Assembly: GCA_964367085.1 (NCBI GenBank)
Contig: CAYIWL010000013.1
Span: forward strand, 1-19,018
Length of the DNA stretch: 19,018 nucleotides
Reading direction: 5' to 3'
DNA from: JACPIN01 sp964367085
Lineage (GTDB): Archaea > Nanobdellota > Nanobdellia > SCGC-AAA011-G17 > ARS1403
The position numbers and the translations under genes are program-made. Shown here piece after piece: positions 1 through 6,305 of the stretch. Numbering within the stretch: position 1 is the first letter of the stretch; each line of letters opens with the position of its first letter. The notes beneath the pieces are model-generated. The model made no database searches, was not told the DNA's origin, and saw nothing but the letters and a program-made list of their open reading frames with translations.

Positions 1-595
1 CATCAGGAGAAAATTTCCACAATGCAAAGTCAGTAATATTTTTTTTATCTCTCAATTCCACTCTTTTTCCAGCCCGCAATTTCTGCTTTTTTAACTGCGC
101 AAGCTCGCCATAGTTTCTAAATTTTGAAGTGTTAAAATAAATCCCGTCAGCTGTTTGATAAGCAAACCCTTTTTTCTCCAAGATTTCTATTATTTTTATC
201 TGCTCTTTTATATGCTCAGTCGCCTTAGGCCAAAAATCCGGCTCGAGAATGTTTAATTTCTTAAAGTCCTGCCTGAATATTTTTAGATAGTAATTAGAGA
301 CTTCCTCAGCTGTCTTTCCCTCTTTCTTCGCGGCTTTCTCAATTTTATCCTCTCCAAAATCAGCATCCGAAGTTAAGTGCCCAACATCAGTTACATTGAT
401 GACGTGTTTTACTTTATACTTATTATAGATAAGAACCCTTTTCAAAATATCTGCAAATATATAACTTCTCAAATTCCCGATGTGCTGATACCAGTATACC
501 GTCGGGCCGCACGTATATATCCCAACATGATTTTTTTTAATCGGCTTAAATGCCTCTTTCTCCCGTGTTAATGTGTTGTAAAGTTGTATTCCCAT
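1..595 (-). CDS. cysS: Cysteine--tRNA ligase, N-terminal part (runs off the left edge)
   Basis: This is a class I cysteinyl-tRNA synthetase, which charges tRNA-Cys in the cytoplasm. I translated it by hand from ATG at 595-593 to the window edge, giving about 198 residues. It begins MGIQLYNTLTREKEAF and continues with YTCGPTVYWYQHIGNLR, which holds the zinc-ligand Cys and the class I signature HIGN (HIGH variant). It then has INVTDVGH, KAAKKEGKTAEEVS and the characteristic ITDFALWKFSPD near the edge. The family is about 450-480 residues, so roughly the C-terminal 60%, including KMSKS, lies outside. A TATA box about 27 bp upstream points to a leaderless mRNA starting at or next to this ATG. It is divergent from the DUF5652-like gene. 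The identification is firm. Confidence 0.95.
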   Translation of the reverse strand, partial: MGIQLYNTLTREKEAFKPIKKNHVGIYTCGPTVYWYQHIGNLRSYIFADILKRVLIYNKYKVKHVINVTDVGHLTSDADFGEDKIEKAAKKEGKTAEEVSNYYLKIFRQDFKKLNILEPDFWPKATEHIKEQIKIIEILEKKGFAYQTADGIYFNTSKFRNYGELAQLKKQKLRAGKRVELRDKKNITDFALWKFSPD

Positions 596-618
596 TAAAG
601 TTTAGAAATACATAGAGA

Positions 619-627
619 TTTATAAAA
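619..627 (-). promoter_or_regulatory. TATA box of cysS
   Basis: On the minus strand this reads TTTTATAAA and is centred about 27 bp upstream of the cysS ATG (595). That is the archaeal TATA-to-start distance when the start codon is the first nucleotide of the mRNA. No Shine-Dalgarno sequence lies in front of the ATG, consistent with a leaderless transcript. Confidence 0.6.
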
Positions 628-642
628 GTTTAGAATGAAAAA

Positions 643-650
643 TATTAAAT
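643..650 (+). promoter_or_regulatory. TATA-like box of the DUF5652-like gene
   Basis: TATTAAAT, preceded by an A-rich stretch that could serve as BRE, is centred about 29 bp upstream of the ATG at 676. A second AT-rich candidate, TTTAAAT at 653-659, is slightly too close. It lies back to back with the cysS TATA box, so the 80-bp divergent region holds two separate core promoters. Confidence 0.45.
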
Positions 651-675
651 ACTTTAAATTATCCAAATACAAGAA

Positions 676-882
676 ATGGTAGAATATGGCAACCTTGTAG
701 TGGAAAACTGGATTATTATCATTATAGCAATTCTCATCATCTGGAGTACCATCTGGAAAGGCATAGCTCTTTGGAAAGCAGCCAGAAGCAAGCAACGTGT
801 TTGGTTCATAATCTTGCTTATTGTTAATACTGCAGGCATTTTAGAGATTATCTATCTAAAGAAATTTCAGAAAAAAGCATAA
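676..882 (+). CDS. Small two-TM membrane protein, DUF5652-like
   Basis: This 68-residue protein has two strongly hydrophobic segments. Residues about 10-27 include the run NWIIIIIAILIIW, and residues about 43-60 contain WFIILLIVNTAGILEIIYL. Between them is a basic linker (KAARSKQRVW), and the tail KKFQKKA is lysine-rich. The pattern W-x-(G)-x-A-L-W-x-A-A-R-x-x-x-x-x-W-F, followed by NTxGILEIIYL, is what I recall of the DUF5652 family, common in small-genome archaea and CPR bacteria and of unknown function. It is monocistronic: the next gene has its own promoter. Its location is probably the cytoplasmic membrane, and no catalytic residues are visible. Confidence 0.7.
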   Translation: MVEYGNLVVENWIIIIIAILIIWSTIWKGIALWKAARSKQRVWFIILLIVNTAGILEIIYLKKFQKKA

Positions 883-926
883 TTCTAGAATGACAACAAA
901 TATTTTATAAAAGTTTTGCAAGCAGG

Positions 927-962
927 TTTATATATTTTGCTTCATTACCTATCCTGGGGGTG
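927..962 (+). promoter_or_regulatory. Promoter (TATA) and strong Shine-Dalgarno site of the HPF-like gene
   Basis: TTTATATA (927-934) followed by a short leader with GGGGGTGA (955-962) ending six bases before the ATG at 969. This is one of the few genes here with a clear Shine-Dalgarno motif, matching the archaeal anti-SD (complement of GGAGGTGAT). It fixes the start at 969. Confidence 0.6.
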
Positions 963-968
963 AAGTAG

Positions 969-1283
969 ATGACAAATCTATCTATGCAGTTTGCTGGGAA
1001 GCTGGAAACACTAAACCAGTACGACCGGGATTCAGTTAAAAGTTGGGTAGAAAGCTTTCTTGAAAAAAATGGAAAATTTGTGAAGAGCGGAGAATTAAAT
1101 CTGAGACTCGAGCAGAGGGAGACGAAATTCCGCGGGATTCCTTTGTTCAAGTGCAGGGCGAACTTTTTCACAGACAAAGGAAAATTTGTAGCATCTGGAG
1201 AAGAGTATGGAATAAGGCAGTGTGTAAACATAGCCTTGGATAAGGTGAGAAGACAATTATTAAAGAAAAAGGAAAACATTTAG
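969..1283 (+). CDS. Ribosome hibernation promoting factor-like protein (HPF/RaiA fold)
   Basis: This 104-residue protein is probably a small ribosome-associated factor. I place it in the HPF/RaiA (S30EA, 'sigma-54 modulation') family from the order of elements. Helix 1 (about 19-34, DRDSVKSWVESFLEKNGK) is followed by three strands (about 43-50, 59-67 and 72-76). Helix 2 (about 79-103) has the pattern GIRQCVNIALDKVRRQLLKKKE, closely like the family's 'D-hydrophobic-AAID-hydrophobic-AVDKLERQLRKHKE'. Family members bind the small-subunit mRNA/tRNA channel and idle ribosomes. The N-terminal strand is short and the bacterial dimerisation domain is absent. A strong Shine-Dalgarno site supports the start. 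It stands alone, and its sequence divergence makes this a fold-level call. Confidence 0.5.
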   Translation: MTNLSMQFAGKLETLNQYDRDSVKSWVESFLEKNGKFVKSGELNLRLEQRETKFRGIPLFKCRANFFTDKGKFVASGEEYGIRQCVNIALDKVRRQLLKKKENI

Positions 1284-1328
1284 TTAAATGTAATTTGATG
1301 AATATGGCAAAAGGTTTAGATAGATAGA

Positions 1329-1336
1329 TTTTTATT
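1329..1336 (+). promoter_or_regulatory. TATA-like box of the Nudix gene
   Basis: TTTTTATT, centred about 31 bp upstream of the ATG at 1364. There is no Shine-Dalgarno motif in the following stretch, so the transcript is probably leaderless or has a very short leader. Confidence 0.4.
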
Positions 1337-1363
1337 TCTTAACCTCTTAGTAATGTTGTTTTT

Positions 1364-1774
1364 ATGACAAAGGAAATATCTGCTGGAATGATAGTATACA
1401 ACCCAAAATTAAACAAATTCTTACTTTTAGAGAATAGCAGCCATTGGGGATTTGCCAAGGGAGGGATAGAAGGAGGAGAAGATGAAGGCAAGGCAGCAAA
1501 AAGAGAGCTCAAAGAAGAAACAGGGATAGACAGGTTTAAGCTAGTGGATAATTTTATGGAAAAAATTAACTATTATTATAAAAAGGATGATAAGTCTATT
1601 TACAAAGAAGTTGTGTTCTTCCTTGTAATGACTGAAATAGAGGATGTGAAAATAAGTGAGGAGCACAAGAATTATAAGTGGTGCAGTTACGAAGAAGCTT
1701 ACAAACTTGTCAATTTCAAGAATACTCGTCAAGTGCTGAAAAAAGCAAATAATTACATCATGAAAGAACTGTAG
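1364..1774 (+). CDS. Nudix hydrolase, Ap4A-pyrophosphatase-like
   Basis: This 136-residue hydrolase would cleave nucleoside diphosphates linked to another moiety. The Nudix box is complete at residues 33-55: G-x5-E-x7-REL-x-EE-x-G-I, read as GGIEGGEDEGKAAKRELKEE followed by TGI. All metal-binding glutamates are therefore present. The N-terminal SAGMIVYN strand, the WGFAKGG lead-in and the downstream EEHKNYKWCSYEEAYKLV match the bis(5'-nucleosyl)-tetraphosphatase branch, where the Tyr/Trp region contacts the base. The likely role is cytosolic clearance of Ap4A and related alarmones. The length is normal for the family. It is monocistronic with its own promoter. Superfamily is certain; substrate is inferred. 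Confidence 0.9.
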   Translation: MTKEISAGMIVYNPKLNKFLLLENSSHWGFAKGGIEGGEDEGKAAKRELKEETGIDRFKLVDNFMEKINYYYKKDDKSIYKEVVFFLVMTEIEDVKISEEHKNYKWCSYEEAYKLVNFKNTRQVLKKANNYIMKEL

Positions 1775-1823
1775 TTTTGTTTATTGAAATAAACGGACAC
1801 AAAGTTTCCATCTGCCTTCCTTC

Positions 1824-1848
1824 GAACCTTTCTTAGAAAGAAACGTTC
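1824..1848. repeat. Imperfect inverted repeat (hairpin) between the Nudix and DRG genes
   Basis: GAAC + TTTCTT (1824-1834, with one unpaired C) can pair with AAGAAA + GTTC (1838-1848) around a three-base loop, followed by an A-rich tract to about 1865. It could be a terminator-like structure for the Nudix transcript or a dispersed repeat. No T-run follows on the plus strand, so a terminator role is doubtful. Confidence 0.35.
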
Positions 1849-1865
1849 ACGAAAGAAAAAAAGAA

Positions 1866-1876
1866 ACAAATAAAAA
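1866..1876 (+). promoter_or_regulatory. TATA box of the DRG/TGS gene
   Basis: ACAAATAAAAA, centred about 27 bp upstream of the ATG at 1898, with no Shine-Dalgarno motif between. This again suggests a leaderless transcript. Confidence 0.45.
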
Positions 1877-1897
1877 CTCTTTTTCATAAAAAATTCC

Positions 1898-2728
1898 ATG
1901 CCAGTAAATCCTACAGTACAATATCAAAAAGCAGAGCAAGAATATCTTGAAGCAAACACTCCTGAAGAGCAGCTGACTGCTTTGCAAAAAATGCTTTCTC
2001 TTTGCCCCAAGCATAAAGGAACTGAGAAGCTTCAAAAGCAGATAAAAACAAAAATAGCAAAGCTCAAAGATTCAATAAAGAAATCTGCAAAAAAAGGATC
2101 CTATCAAAAAGTTTCAATTAAAAAAGAGGGAGCCGCTATAATCTGCATTGTAGGAACAACTAATTCAGGAAAATCAACTCTACTCAACAAACTGACAAAT
2201 GCAAATGCAAAAATAGCCGATTATCCCTTCACAACAAAGAAACCAATCCAAGGAATCCTAGACTACAAAGGAATAAAGCTGCAAATAGTAGAAATCCCGG
2301 CAATTGTAGAAAGTTTTCAGAGCACAGAGCTCGGTCCGTCACTTCTTGCAATAATCAAACAGTCAAACCTAATCATTTTGACTTTCAACACACCTGAAGA
2401 AAAAAAACTTTTAGATAAAGAGCTTGCAGGGATTAATGTGAGAAAAATAATTTACAATGAAGAGCAAAATTTTGAAGAAAAAATCTGGAATTCATTAGAT
2501 ATCATAAAGGTCTATACAAAACAGCCCGGAAAACCCAGAGATTATCCTCCTGTGGCATTAAAAAAATGTTCAAGAATTCAGGAGCTTGCGGAAATCGTGC
2601 ATAAAGACTTTGTAAAAAATTTTAAGTATGCCAGAGTGACAGGAAAATCTGCGAAGTTTGAAAACATGAGGTGCGGTTTGGATCACATTTTGCAGGACGA
2701 AGACTCGGTAGAATTTCATACTAAATAA
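1898..2728 (+). CDS. DRG/OBG-like GTPase with TGS domain, degraded G3 and G4 motifs
   Basis: This 276-residue protein is a relative of DRG (developmentally regulated GTP-binding) proteins, which act on translating ribosomes. Residues 1-75 form the lysine-rich helical N-terminal region. The P-loop GTTNSGKST is at 86-94, and ADYPFTTKKPIQGILDYKG (108-125) matches the family's switch I region. The C-terminal TGS domain (about 200-276) has IIKVYTKQPGKPRDYPP, KYARVTGKSAKF and the DRG hallmark GLDHILQDEDSVEF. Two things are odd. The G3 motif, normally DLPG, reads VEIPA (131-135), and no NKxD/TKxD (G4) follows. Family members are about 365 residues, so the middle is also shortened. The chain may still bind nucleotide but probably does not hydrolyse or discriminate GTP normally. 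Confidence 0.8.
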   Translation: MPVNPTVQYQKAEQEYLEANTPEEQLTALQKMLSLCPKHKGTEKLQKQIKTKIAKLKDSIKKSAKKGSYQKVSIKKEGAAIICIVGTTNSGKSTLLNKLTNANAKIADYPFTTKKPIQGILDYKGIKLQIVEIPAIVESFQSTELGPSLLAIIKQSNLIILTFNTPEEKKLLDKELAGINVRKIIYNEEQNFEEKIWNSLDIIKVYTKQPGKPRDYPPVALKKCSRIQELAEIVHKDFVKNFKYARVTGKSAKFENMRCGLDHILQDEDSVEFHTK

Positions 2729-2760
2729 AATCGTTATAGGTTTTAGGCCAAGATGATTTT

Positions 2761-3684
2761 CTAACTAACCTGAGCTCGTTGATATACTTTCTCATATATC
2801 TCATTGAGTTTCTCGGGGATTCCATAAATTTGCGTGATGAATACATCTGTCAGTAATTCCTGTTTATTCGGGTCTTTAAAATATTCAGAAGCTAGTCTTT
2901 GTACTCTATTTGGAATACCATCTACAAAGTAATCTCTTGTGAAATTAAATGTTGGCTTTTTATTTTTTTCAAACATTTCTGCTACATCTGCTATTAACTT
3001 TTCATCAAAAATCCTACCCCCCACTAAGACATAAGGTAATTGAGCTTGATAATATTTAAGATCAGGATTAGACTTCATTACCTGTAGACCAAGAATCCTT
3101 CCTGTTAAAGAATGAATAACAAGCTCATCTAATTTAGCTGTCGAATCCATCTTTACATCTCCACTTCCCTCTTCTAGAAATCTTAATCTCAATCCTCTTG
3201 ATTTAATTCTACTTCTCCCTTCCATTATAAATCCATAATTGTTTTCAATGCCTTCGTCTTTTAATAAAAACCATTGAAGATTATTATAAAATTCCAATAC
3301 ATCATCTTCTAACCAGATAGTTTTTGTTGAACGATGAATGATTCCTTCATGACACAATAAAGCAGCCAAAACATATTTCTCAATGTTCCCGAATCCAAAA
3401 TCCATATTCAGCTGTCCTCTAATGTTTTCAGAAGTTTCTTCTAATTCTTTAGCTAAATTTTCCTTTATAAAATAAATTTGAGCCACTTCATCATCATACA
3501 CTCCGACTGAAGAGTTAACAACACACTGGATTCTTTGAGGAGCATCCTCTTTTTTTACTAAACTAACTTTTCCTTTAGCAGGAAGGGATCTAAATCCGAC
3601 GTTTCCAAATTTAGATTGATATTCTTTTACTAATTGATTCAAAATTGGAATCAAAGAACATATTGTTTCATGGCTAATTCTCAT
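2761..3684 (-). CDS. Uncharacterised protein, divergent gluzincin-like with HExxxH
   Basis: I do not recognise a named family for this 307-residue protein. The central segment IEKYVLAALLCHEGIIHR (101-118) sits where a metallopeptidase zinc helix would be, but the histidines are HExxxH (H112, E113, H117) rather than HExxH. A later FIMEGRSRIKSRG (about 153-164) resembles the glutamate helix that supplies the third ligand (E155). The C-terminal half has YYQAQLPYVLVGGRIF (about 212-227), similar in layout to gluzincins such as the one at 15817-16674. It may therefore be a peptidase relative that lost or altered its metal site. Its start overlaps the stop of the upstream HTH gene by 11 nt, so it is translationally coupled. 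XRE regulator plus peptidase-like partner recalls ImmR/ImmA and IrrE pairs. Confidence 0.5.
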   Translation of the reverse strand: MRISHETICSLIPILNQLVKEYQSKFGNVGFRSLPAKGKVSLVKKEDAPQRIQCVVNSSVGVYDDEVAQIYFIKENLAKELEETSENIRGQLNMDFGFGNIEKYVLAALLCHEGIIHRSTKTIWLEDDVLEFYNNLQWFLLKDEGIENNYGFIMEGRSRIKSRGLRLRFLEEGSGDVKMDSTAKLDELVIHSLTGRILGLQVMKSNPDLKYYQAQLPYVLVGGRIFDEKLIADVAEMFEKNKKPTFNFTRDYFVDGIPNRVQRLASEYFKDPNKQELLTDVFITQIYGIPEKLNEIYEKVYQRAQVS

Positions 3685-4342
3685 TTAAATTTTCTTCCTC
3701 ACTAAAAATTTCATAGATTGTTTCTAAATCATAACACAATGAATCAAGCCTTTCTATTAGACTTTTCAATCCTTCTAAGCTGATATTCGGATTTCTAATC
3801 AATTGCTCTTCAACTATTTCAACCAAATCCGATTTTTCTCTTTCAGCAAACTTGTTTTTAGGTACGAGCCAAAAAGGGCTTAGACCCAATATCCGACTTA
3901 TCCTATCTATTTTTTCAGTATTAATCGTTTTTCTATTACCGTTTTCAATATAAGAAAGATATGAAAATGAAATTTGTGATGGTCCAGCTATTTCTTTTTG
4001 GCTTAATTCCTTTAGCTTTCTTCTTTTTCTGAACACTTTTCCAATATAATTTTCAACTTTCTCACCAGATAAAAAACCAGTTATTCCCAAGTCTTCCACG
4101 TAACGATCCTCCTCATTGTACAACACAACAGGTAACAAATCATGAGCATAAGCTATCTTTTCAATTGAACTAAATCCCGTTGAACCATTATAATTCACTC
4201 TATAAAGAGCCATTGCATGTATTCCTGAACTCTTCGCCAATTCAGGAAACGAAATATCAGAATCTACTGAATATCTTAAAATCCTATCTTTTAATGATTC
4301 TCTAGGTATATCATGGTCTCCAATTTTAATTGATTCTGACAT
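3674..4342 (-). CDS. Double-HTH (XRE-type) transcriptional regulator, longer paralogue
   Basis: This is a 222-residue putative DNA-binding regulator. It has two helix-turn-helix units. The first is divergent, around residues 29-66 (SDISFPELAKSSGIHAMALY). The second is canonical XRE, around 101-156: RKRRKLKELSQKEIAG, then ISFSYLSYIENGNRK and RISRILGLSPFWLV. A helical acidic tail of about 60 residues follows. It is clearly paralogous to the gene just upstream: both share IGD-[HY]-[DE]-I-x-RESLK-[DE]-R-[IL]-LRY and GFLSGEKxENYIG. The gap from the upstream stop is 26 nt. The tail is absent from the paralogue and may carry sensing or partner binding, perhaps with the downstream peptidase-like protein. 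The target is unknown. Confidence 0.75.
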   Translation of the reverse strand: MSESIKIGDHDIPRESLKDRILRYSVDSDISFPELAKSSGIHAMALYRVNYNGSTGFSSIEKIAYAHDLLPVVLYNEEDRYVEDLGITGFLSGEKVENYIGKVFRKRRKLKELSQKEIAGPSQISFSYLSYIENGNRKTINTEKIDRISRILGLSPFWLVPKNKFAEREKSDLVEIVEEQLIRNPNISLEGLKSLIERLDSLCYDLETIYEIFSEEENLNEN

Positions 4343-4368
4343 TTTAGTCTCACGTTTTACATCAATTT

Positions 4369-4908
4369 TTAATATTTTGTATTTTGATTTACTGTTAGAG
4401 TTTTACTTTTAGGTACAAGATAGAATGGGATCAGATCTAATAGATAACAGGCCTTATCTATTTCTATTCCACTAGTACCCATTTCTCTTGAACCATTTTC
4501 AACCATGTTTAAGTATGAACAAGAAAAATGCAAATTCCAAGACAGATTTTTCTGGGTTACACCCCTTCGTATTCTATTTCTTCTAAATATCCGACCGATA
4601 TAATTTTCAATCTTTTCTCCAGATAAAAAACCACTTGATCCTAAATCTTCAACACGATGTCTTTCTTCATCATAAATGACAAGACTTATCATATCAAGAG
4701 GATTAGCAATTTTCTCAAGAACCCCCAATCTTATAGAACCCTCATTAACAAGATTATAAGGGAACGTACTGCCTAATCCCGCCATTTTAGCTAGTTGAAA
4801 AAGAGAAGTACGAGAATCAACAGTATATCTCAAAAGTCTTTCTTTTAATGACTCTCTCTGTATTTCATAATCCCCTATTCTAAATTTTTTACTAAATTTT
4901 TTATTCAT
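4369..4908 (-). CDS. Double-HTH (XRE-type) transcriptional regulator, shorter paralogue
   Basis: This 179-residue protein is the first gene of the three-gene operon. It shares the start FRIGDYEIQRESLKERLLRY and the linker VEDLGSSGFLSGEKIENYIG with its downstream neighbour, showing a tandem duplication. HTH-1 lies around 33-75 and the XRE HTH-2 around 109-165 (RRNRIRRGVTQKNLSW, then SCSYLNMVENGSRE and a C-terminal LLDLIPFYLVPKSK). HTH-2 is more eroded than in the paralogue, with an aromatic-rich turn. The C-terminal helical tail is missing. A 21-bp imperfect palindrome lies between the putative TATA and the ATG, so this protein or its paralogue probably represses its own operon. Confidence 0.72.
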   Translation of the reverse strand: MNKKFSKKFRIGDYEIQRESLKERLLRYTVDSRTSLFQLAKMAGLGSTFPYNLVNEGSIRLGVLEKIANPLDMISLVIYDEERHRVEDLGSSGFLSGEKIENYIGRIFRRNRIRRGVTQKNLSWNLHFSCSYLNMVENGSREMGTSGIEIDKACYLLDLIPFYLVPKSKTLTVNQNTKY

Positions 4909-4918
4909 TTCTCAACAA

Positions 4919-4939
4919 CTCCAAAGAAGTTCTTTAGAG
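4919..4939 (-). promoter_or_regulatory. Palindromic operator candidate upstream of the XRE operon
   Basis: CTCCAAAGAA (4919-4928), one central G, then TTCTTTAGAG (4930-4939): 9 of 10 positions pair. It starts 11 bp upstream of the ATG at 4908 and directly follows a TATA-like GTTAAAAG (about 4941-4948, minus strand). A repressor bound here would block initiation, which suits autoregulation by an XRE protein. A GGAG at about 4921-4924 (minus strand), ten bases from the ATG, overlaps the left arm. Confidence 0.5.
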
Positions 4940-5078
4940 GCTTTTAACACAGCACCTCAATATCAAAAAAACAAGAAATCGCTATTTTTAAGTCTTACTA
5001 TTCCTTCAATATCACATATTCTCCAGCACAATCATCACTAGTGTTACAAGAAATAAAATATAATTAATAATCTACCTT

Positions 5079-5102
5079 AAAAAAGTTAAAAAAAGAAAAA
5101 AA
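5079..5102 (-). terminator. Oligo-T transcription terminator of the Cys-rich membrane protein gene
   Basis: On the minus strand, just past the stop codon at 5111, there are three closely spaced T-runs (seven, seven and six T). Archaeal RNA polymerase terminates on such runs without needing a hairpin. Between here and the XRE operator (about 4950-5078) I see no gene, only AT-rich sequence. Confidence 0.5.
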
Positions 5103-5110
5103 TTAATTAC

Positions 5111-5332
5111 TCAATATTTTCTCTTGAACAGATAAGCACATATACCGATTGCAATCAGAATCCAAGGCCATAAAACAACGTTCCCGAATAAAATCCCACT
5201 ATTCTGAAGCGCAAAAGCAACTCCAATTAAAACCAAAGCAATAGCAAATCCTCCCTTGCAGAAACAACCACAACACCCGCTTCCATTTGAATTTCCATTA
5301 CTCATACTTTTACTATTATTTTTCTTAGCCAT
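5111..5332 (-). CDS. Small Cys-rich protein with LiaI/LiaF-like two-TM domain
   Basis: This membrane protein has 73 residues when started at ATG 5332. That start is favoured by a near-perfect Shine-Dalgarno AGAGGTGAT seven bases upstream; an upstream TTG at 5353 would bury it. Residues 1-19 are polar, Asn/Ser/Gly-rich. Next comes a cysteine cluster GCCGCFCKGG (19-28) and two TM segments (about 29-45 and 52-68) joined by QNSGILFGNVVLWPW. The GxxxALxNxG...WPWILIxIGI pattern is typical of LiaI/LiaF-like (DUF5668-type) TM domains in envelope-stress proteins. The CC-x-C-x-C cluster could bind metal or be lipid-modified; both are guesses. A TATA box (about 5372-5381) gives a leader of about 20 nt. 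Confidence 0.7.
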   Translation of the reverse strand: MAKKNNSKSMSNGNSNGSGCCGCFCKGGFAIALVLIGVAFALQNSGILFGNVVLWPWILIAIGICAYLFKRKY

Positions 5333-5371
5333 AAATAATATCACCTCTTGCAAATTCCAATATCGTCTTTC

Positions 5372-5381
5372 ATTTATATAC
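5372..5381 (-). promoter_or_regulatory. TATA box of the Cys-rich membrane protein gene
   Basis: Minus strand GTATATAAAT, centred about 44 bp upstream of the ATG at 5332. Initiation 25 bp downstream leaves a short leader that contains AGAGGTGAT. It lies just inside the intergenic side of the RlmE-like gene's stop codon. Confidence 0.5.
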
Positions 5382-5391
5382 TTTTTTATCT

Positions 5392-5958
5392 CTATTTTGC
5401 ACTTTCCAAAAATCCCTTTCCGATCAAGTACATCTCTCTGCTTTCTTTTCTGCTTGCTTTAGGTTTGGAAATCTTGAAAAAAGAAAAATGTTTTCTAACC
5501 TCTCTAGCAAACTCATCAAACTCTCTCCCTTGAAAGACTTTACATAAAAAATCTCCTTTGGGCTTTAAAGCTTTTTTAGCAACATCCCATGCCTTTCTGC
5601 TAAGCTCGACACTTTCTTCAGCATCAAAAAATCCTTTCGTTTTGGGAGAGATATCACTTAGCACACTATCGAATTTTCCAAGCTTACCAATATCAACTTT
5701 ATTAACATCTTCATGTAGAAATTCAAATTTACTATTTTCAATCTTTGCTTTTTCAATGTCAATGCCGACAACTCTTCTCACATTCAGTTTCAAGCAAACC
5801 TGAACCCAGCTTCCAGGACTGCAACCAACATCAAGAACATCGCTATTTTTTTTAATCAGATTATATTTTTTATTCAGCTCAATTAATTTATAAGAACTCC
5901 TTGCCAGATATCCTTCTTTCTTAGCTTTCTTGAAAAAATAATCTTTTCTTTTAATCAT
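5392..5958 (-). CDS. rlmE: RlmE/FtsJ-type 23S rRNA (uridine-2'-O-)-methyltransferase
   Basis: This 188-residue SAM-dependent ribose 2'-O-methyltransferase is expected to modify the large-subunit rRNA A-loop. The SAM motif VLDVGCSPGSW is at 41-51. The catalytic K-D-K-E set is complete: K24 in ARSSYKL, D102 in LSDISPKT, K140 in FLCKVFQG and E175 in SRKESREMYLI. The family's usual SDMAPN reads SDISPK here, as seen in several archaeal members. The length is near the usual 180-210. Its ATG overlaps the stop of the HEPN toxin gene by 4 nt (ATGA), so it is translated as the third gene of a toxin-antitoxin operon. Family assignment is firm; the exact rRNA target is by homology. Confidence 0.92.
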   Translation of the reverse strand: MIKRKDYFFKKAKKEGYLARSSYKLIELNKKYNLIKKNSDVLDVGCSPGSWVQVCLKLNVRRVVGIDIEKAKIENSKFEFLHEDVNKVDIGKLGKFDSVLSDISPKTKGFFDAEESVELSRKAWDVAKKALKPKGDFLCKVFQGREFDEFAREVRKHFSFFKISKPKASRKESREMYLIGKGFLESAK

Positions 5959-6305
5959 CCGAACCCTTTCTCTTTCAAAATTATTTTTACTACAGATTTA
6001 AGTTTAGGTAACTTGTTTTTTATAACATCCCAGATTATTTCCAAACTAAGTCCGGAATATTCGTGAATTAATATATCTCTAAAGCCTGCAATCTTTTTCC
6101 ATTCTATTTCAGGATATCTAACCCTTATCTCTTCTGGAAGTCTTTTAACTGCCTCACCAATGATTTCTAAATTTCTGATTATGGCATCCCTTCTAAGTTT
6201 GTCTTTTTTAAGTTCATTGAGCGAGGGAATATTCTTAGAATAATCTTCAATGTTTTTAACCGACTCATTTATGTCATCCAAGTAAACCTTAAAATCCTTT
6301 GGCAT
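5955..6305 (-). CDS. hepT: HEPN-family toxin HepT (DUF86)
   Basis: This 116-residue protein is the toxin half of a type VII-like MntA/HepT pair. It is all-helical as expected for HEPN. The catalytic RNase motif R-x4-H-x-Y is exact at residues 76-83 (RDILIHEY). The upstream IRNLEIIGEAVKRLP (about 43-57) and IEWKKIAGFRD (67-77) are family signatures. In characterised pairs the cognate nucleotidyltransferase inactivates HepT by AMPylating the Tyr of this motif, and that Tyr (Y83) is present. The start overlaps the mntA end by 17 nt, and the end overlaps the rRNA methylase gene by 4 nt. All active-site residues are intact, so a functional toxin is likely. Confidence 0.9.
   Translation of the reverse strand: MPKDFKVYLDDINESVKNIEDYSKNIPSLNELKKDKLRRDAIIRNLEIIGEAVKRLPEEIRVRYPEIEWKKIAGFRDILIHEYSGLSLEIIWDVIKNKLPKLKSVVKIILKEKGFG

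Noticed and set aside
905..1279. 124-residue minus-strand reading opposite the HPF-like gene
   Set aside because: It lies antisense to a gene with a TATA box, strong Shine-Dalgarno site and family-like helices, and its own translation has no recognisable motif. It is a shadow.
1779..1794. GTTTAT/ATAAAC hairpin right after the Nudix stop as an intrinsic terminator
   Set aside because: The stem is six or seven AT-rich pairs and is followed by CGGACAC, not a T-run. It would not be stable or fit archaeal termination.
3331..3351. Active HExxH zinc protease motif in the 2761-3684 protein
   Set aside because: The residues are H-E-G-I-I-H, one residue too long between the Glu and the second His, so a standard catalytic zinc site is not supported; kept only as a divergent or degenerate relative.
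4998..5062. Minus-strand reading CNTSDDCAGEY ending VILKE as a protein remnant
   Set aside because: Only about 21 codons, no start codon and no recognisable family. It is probably chance in the gap between two genes.
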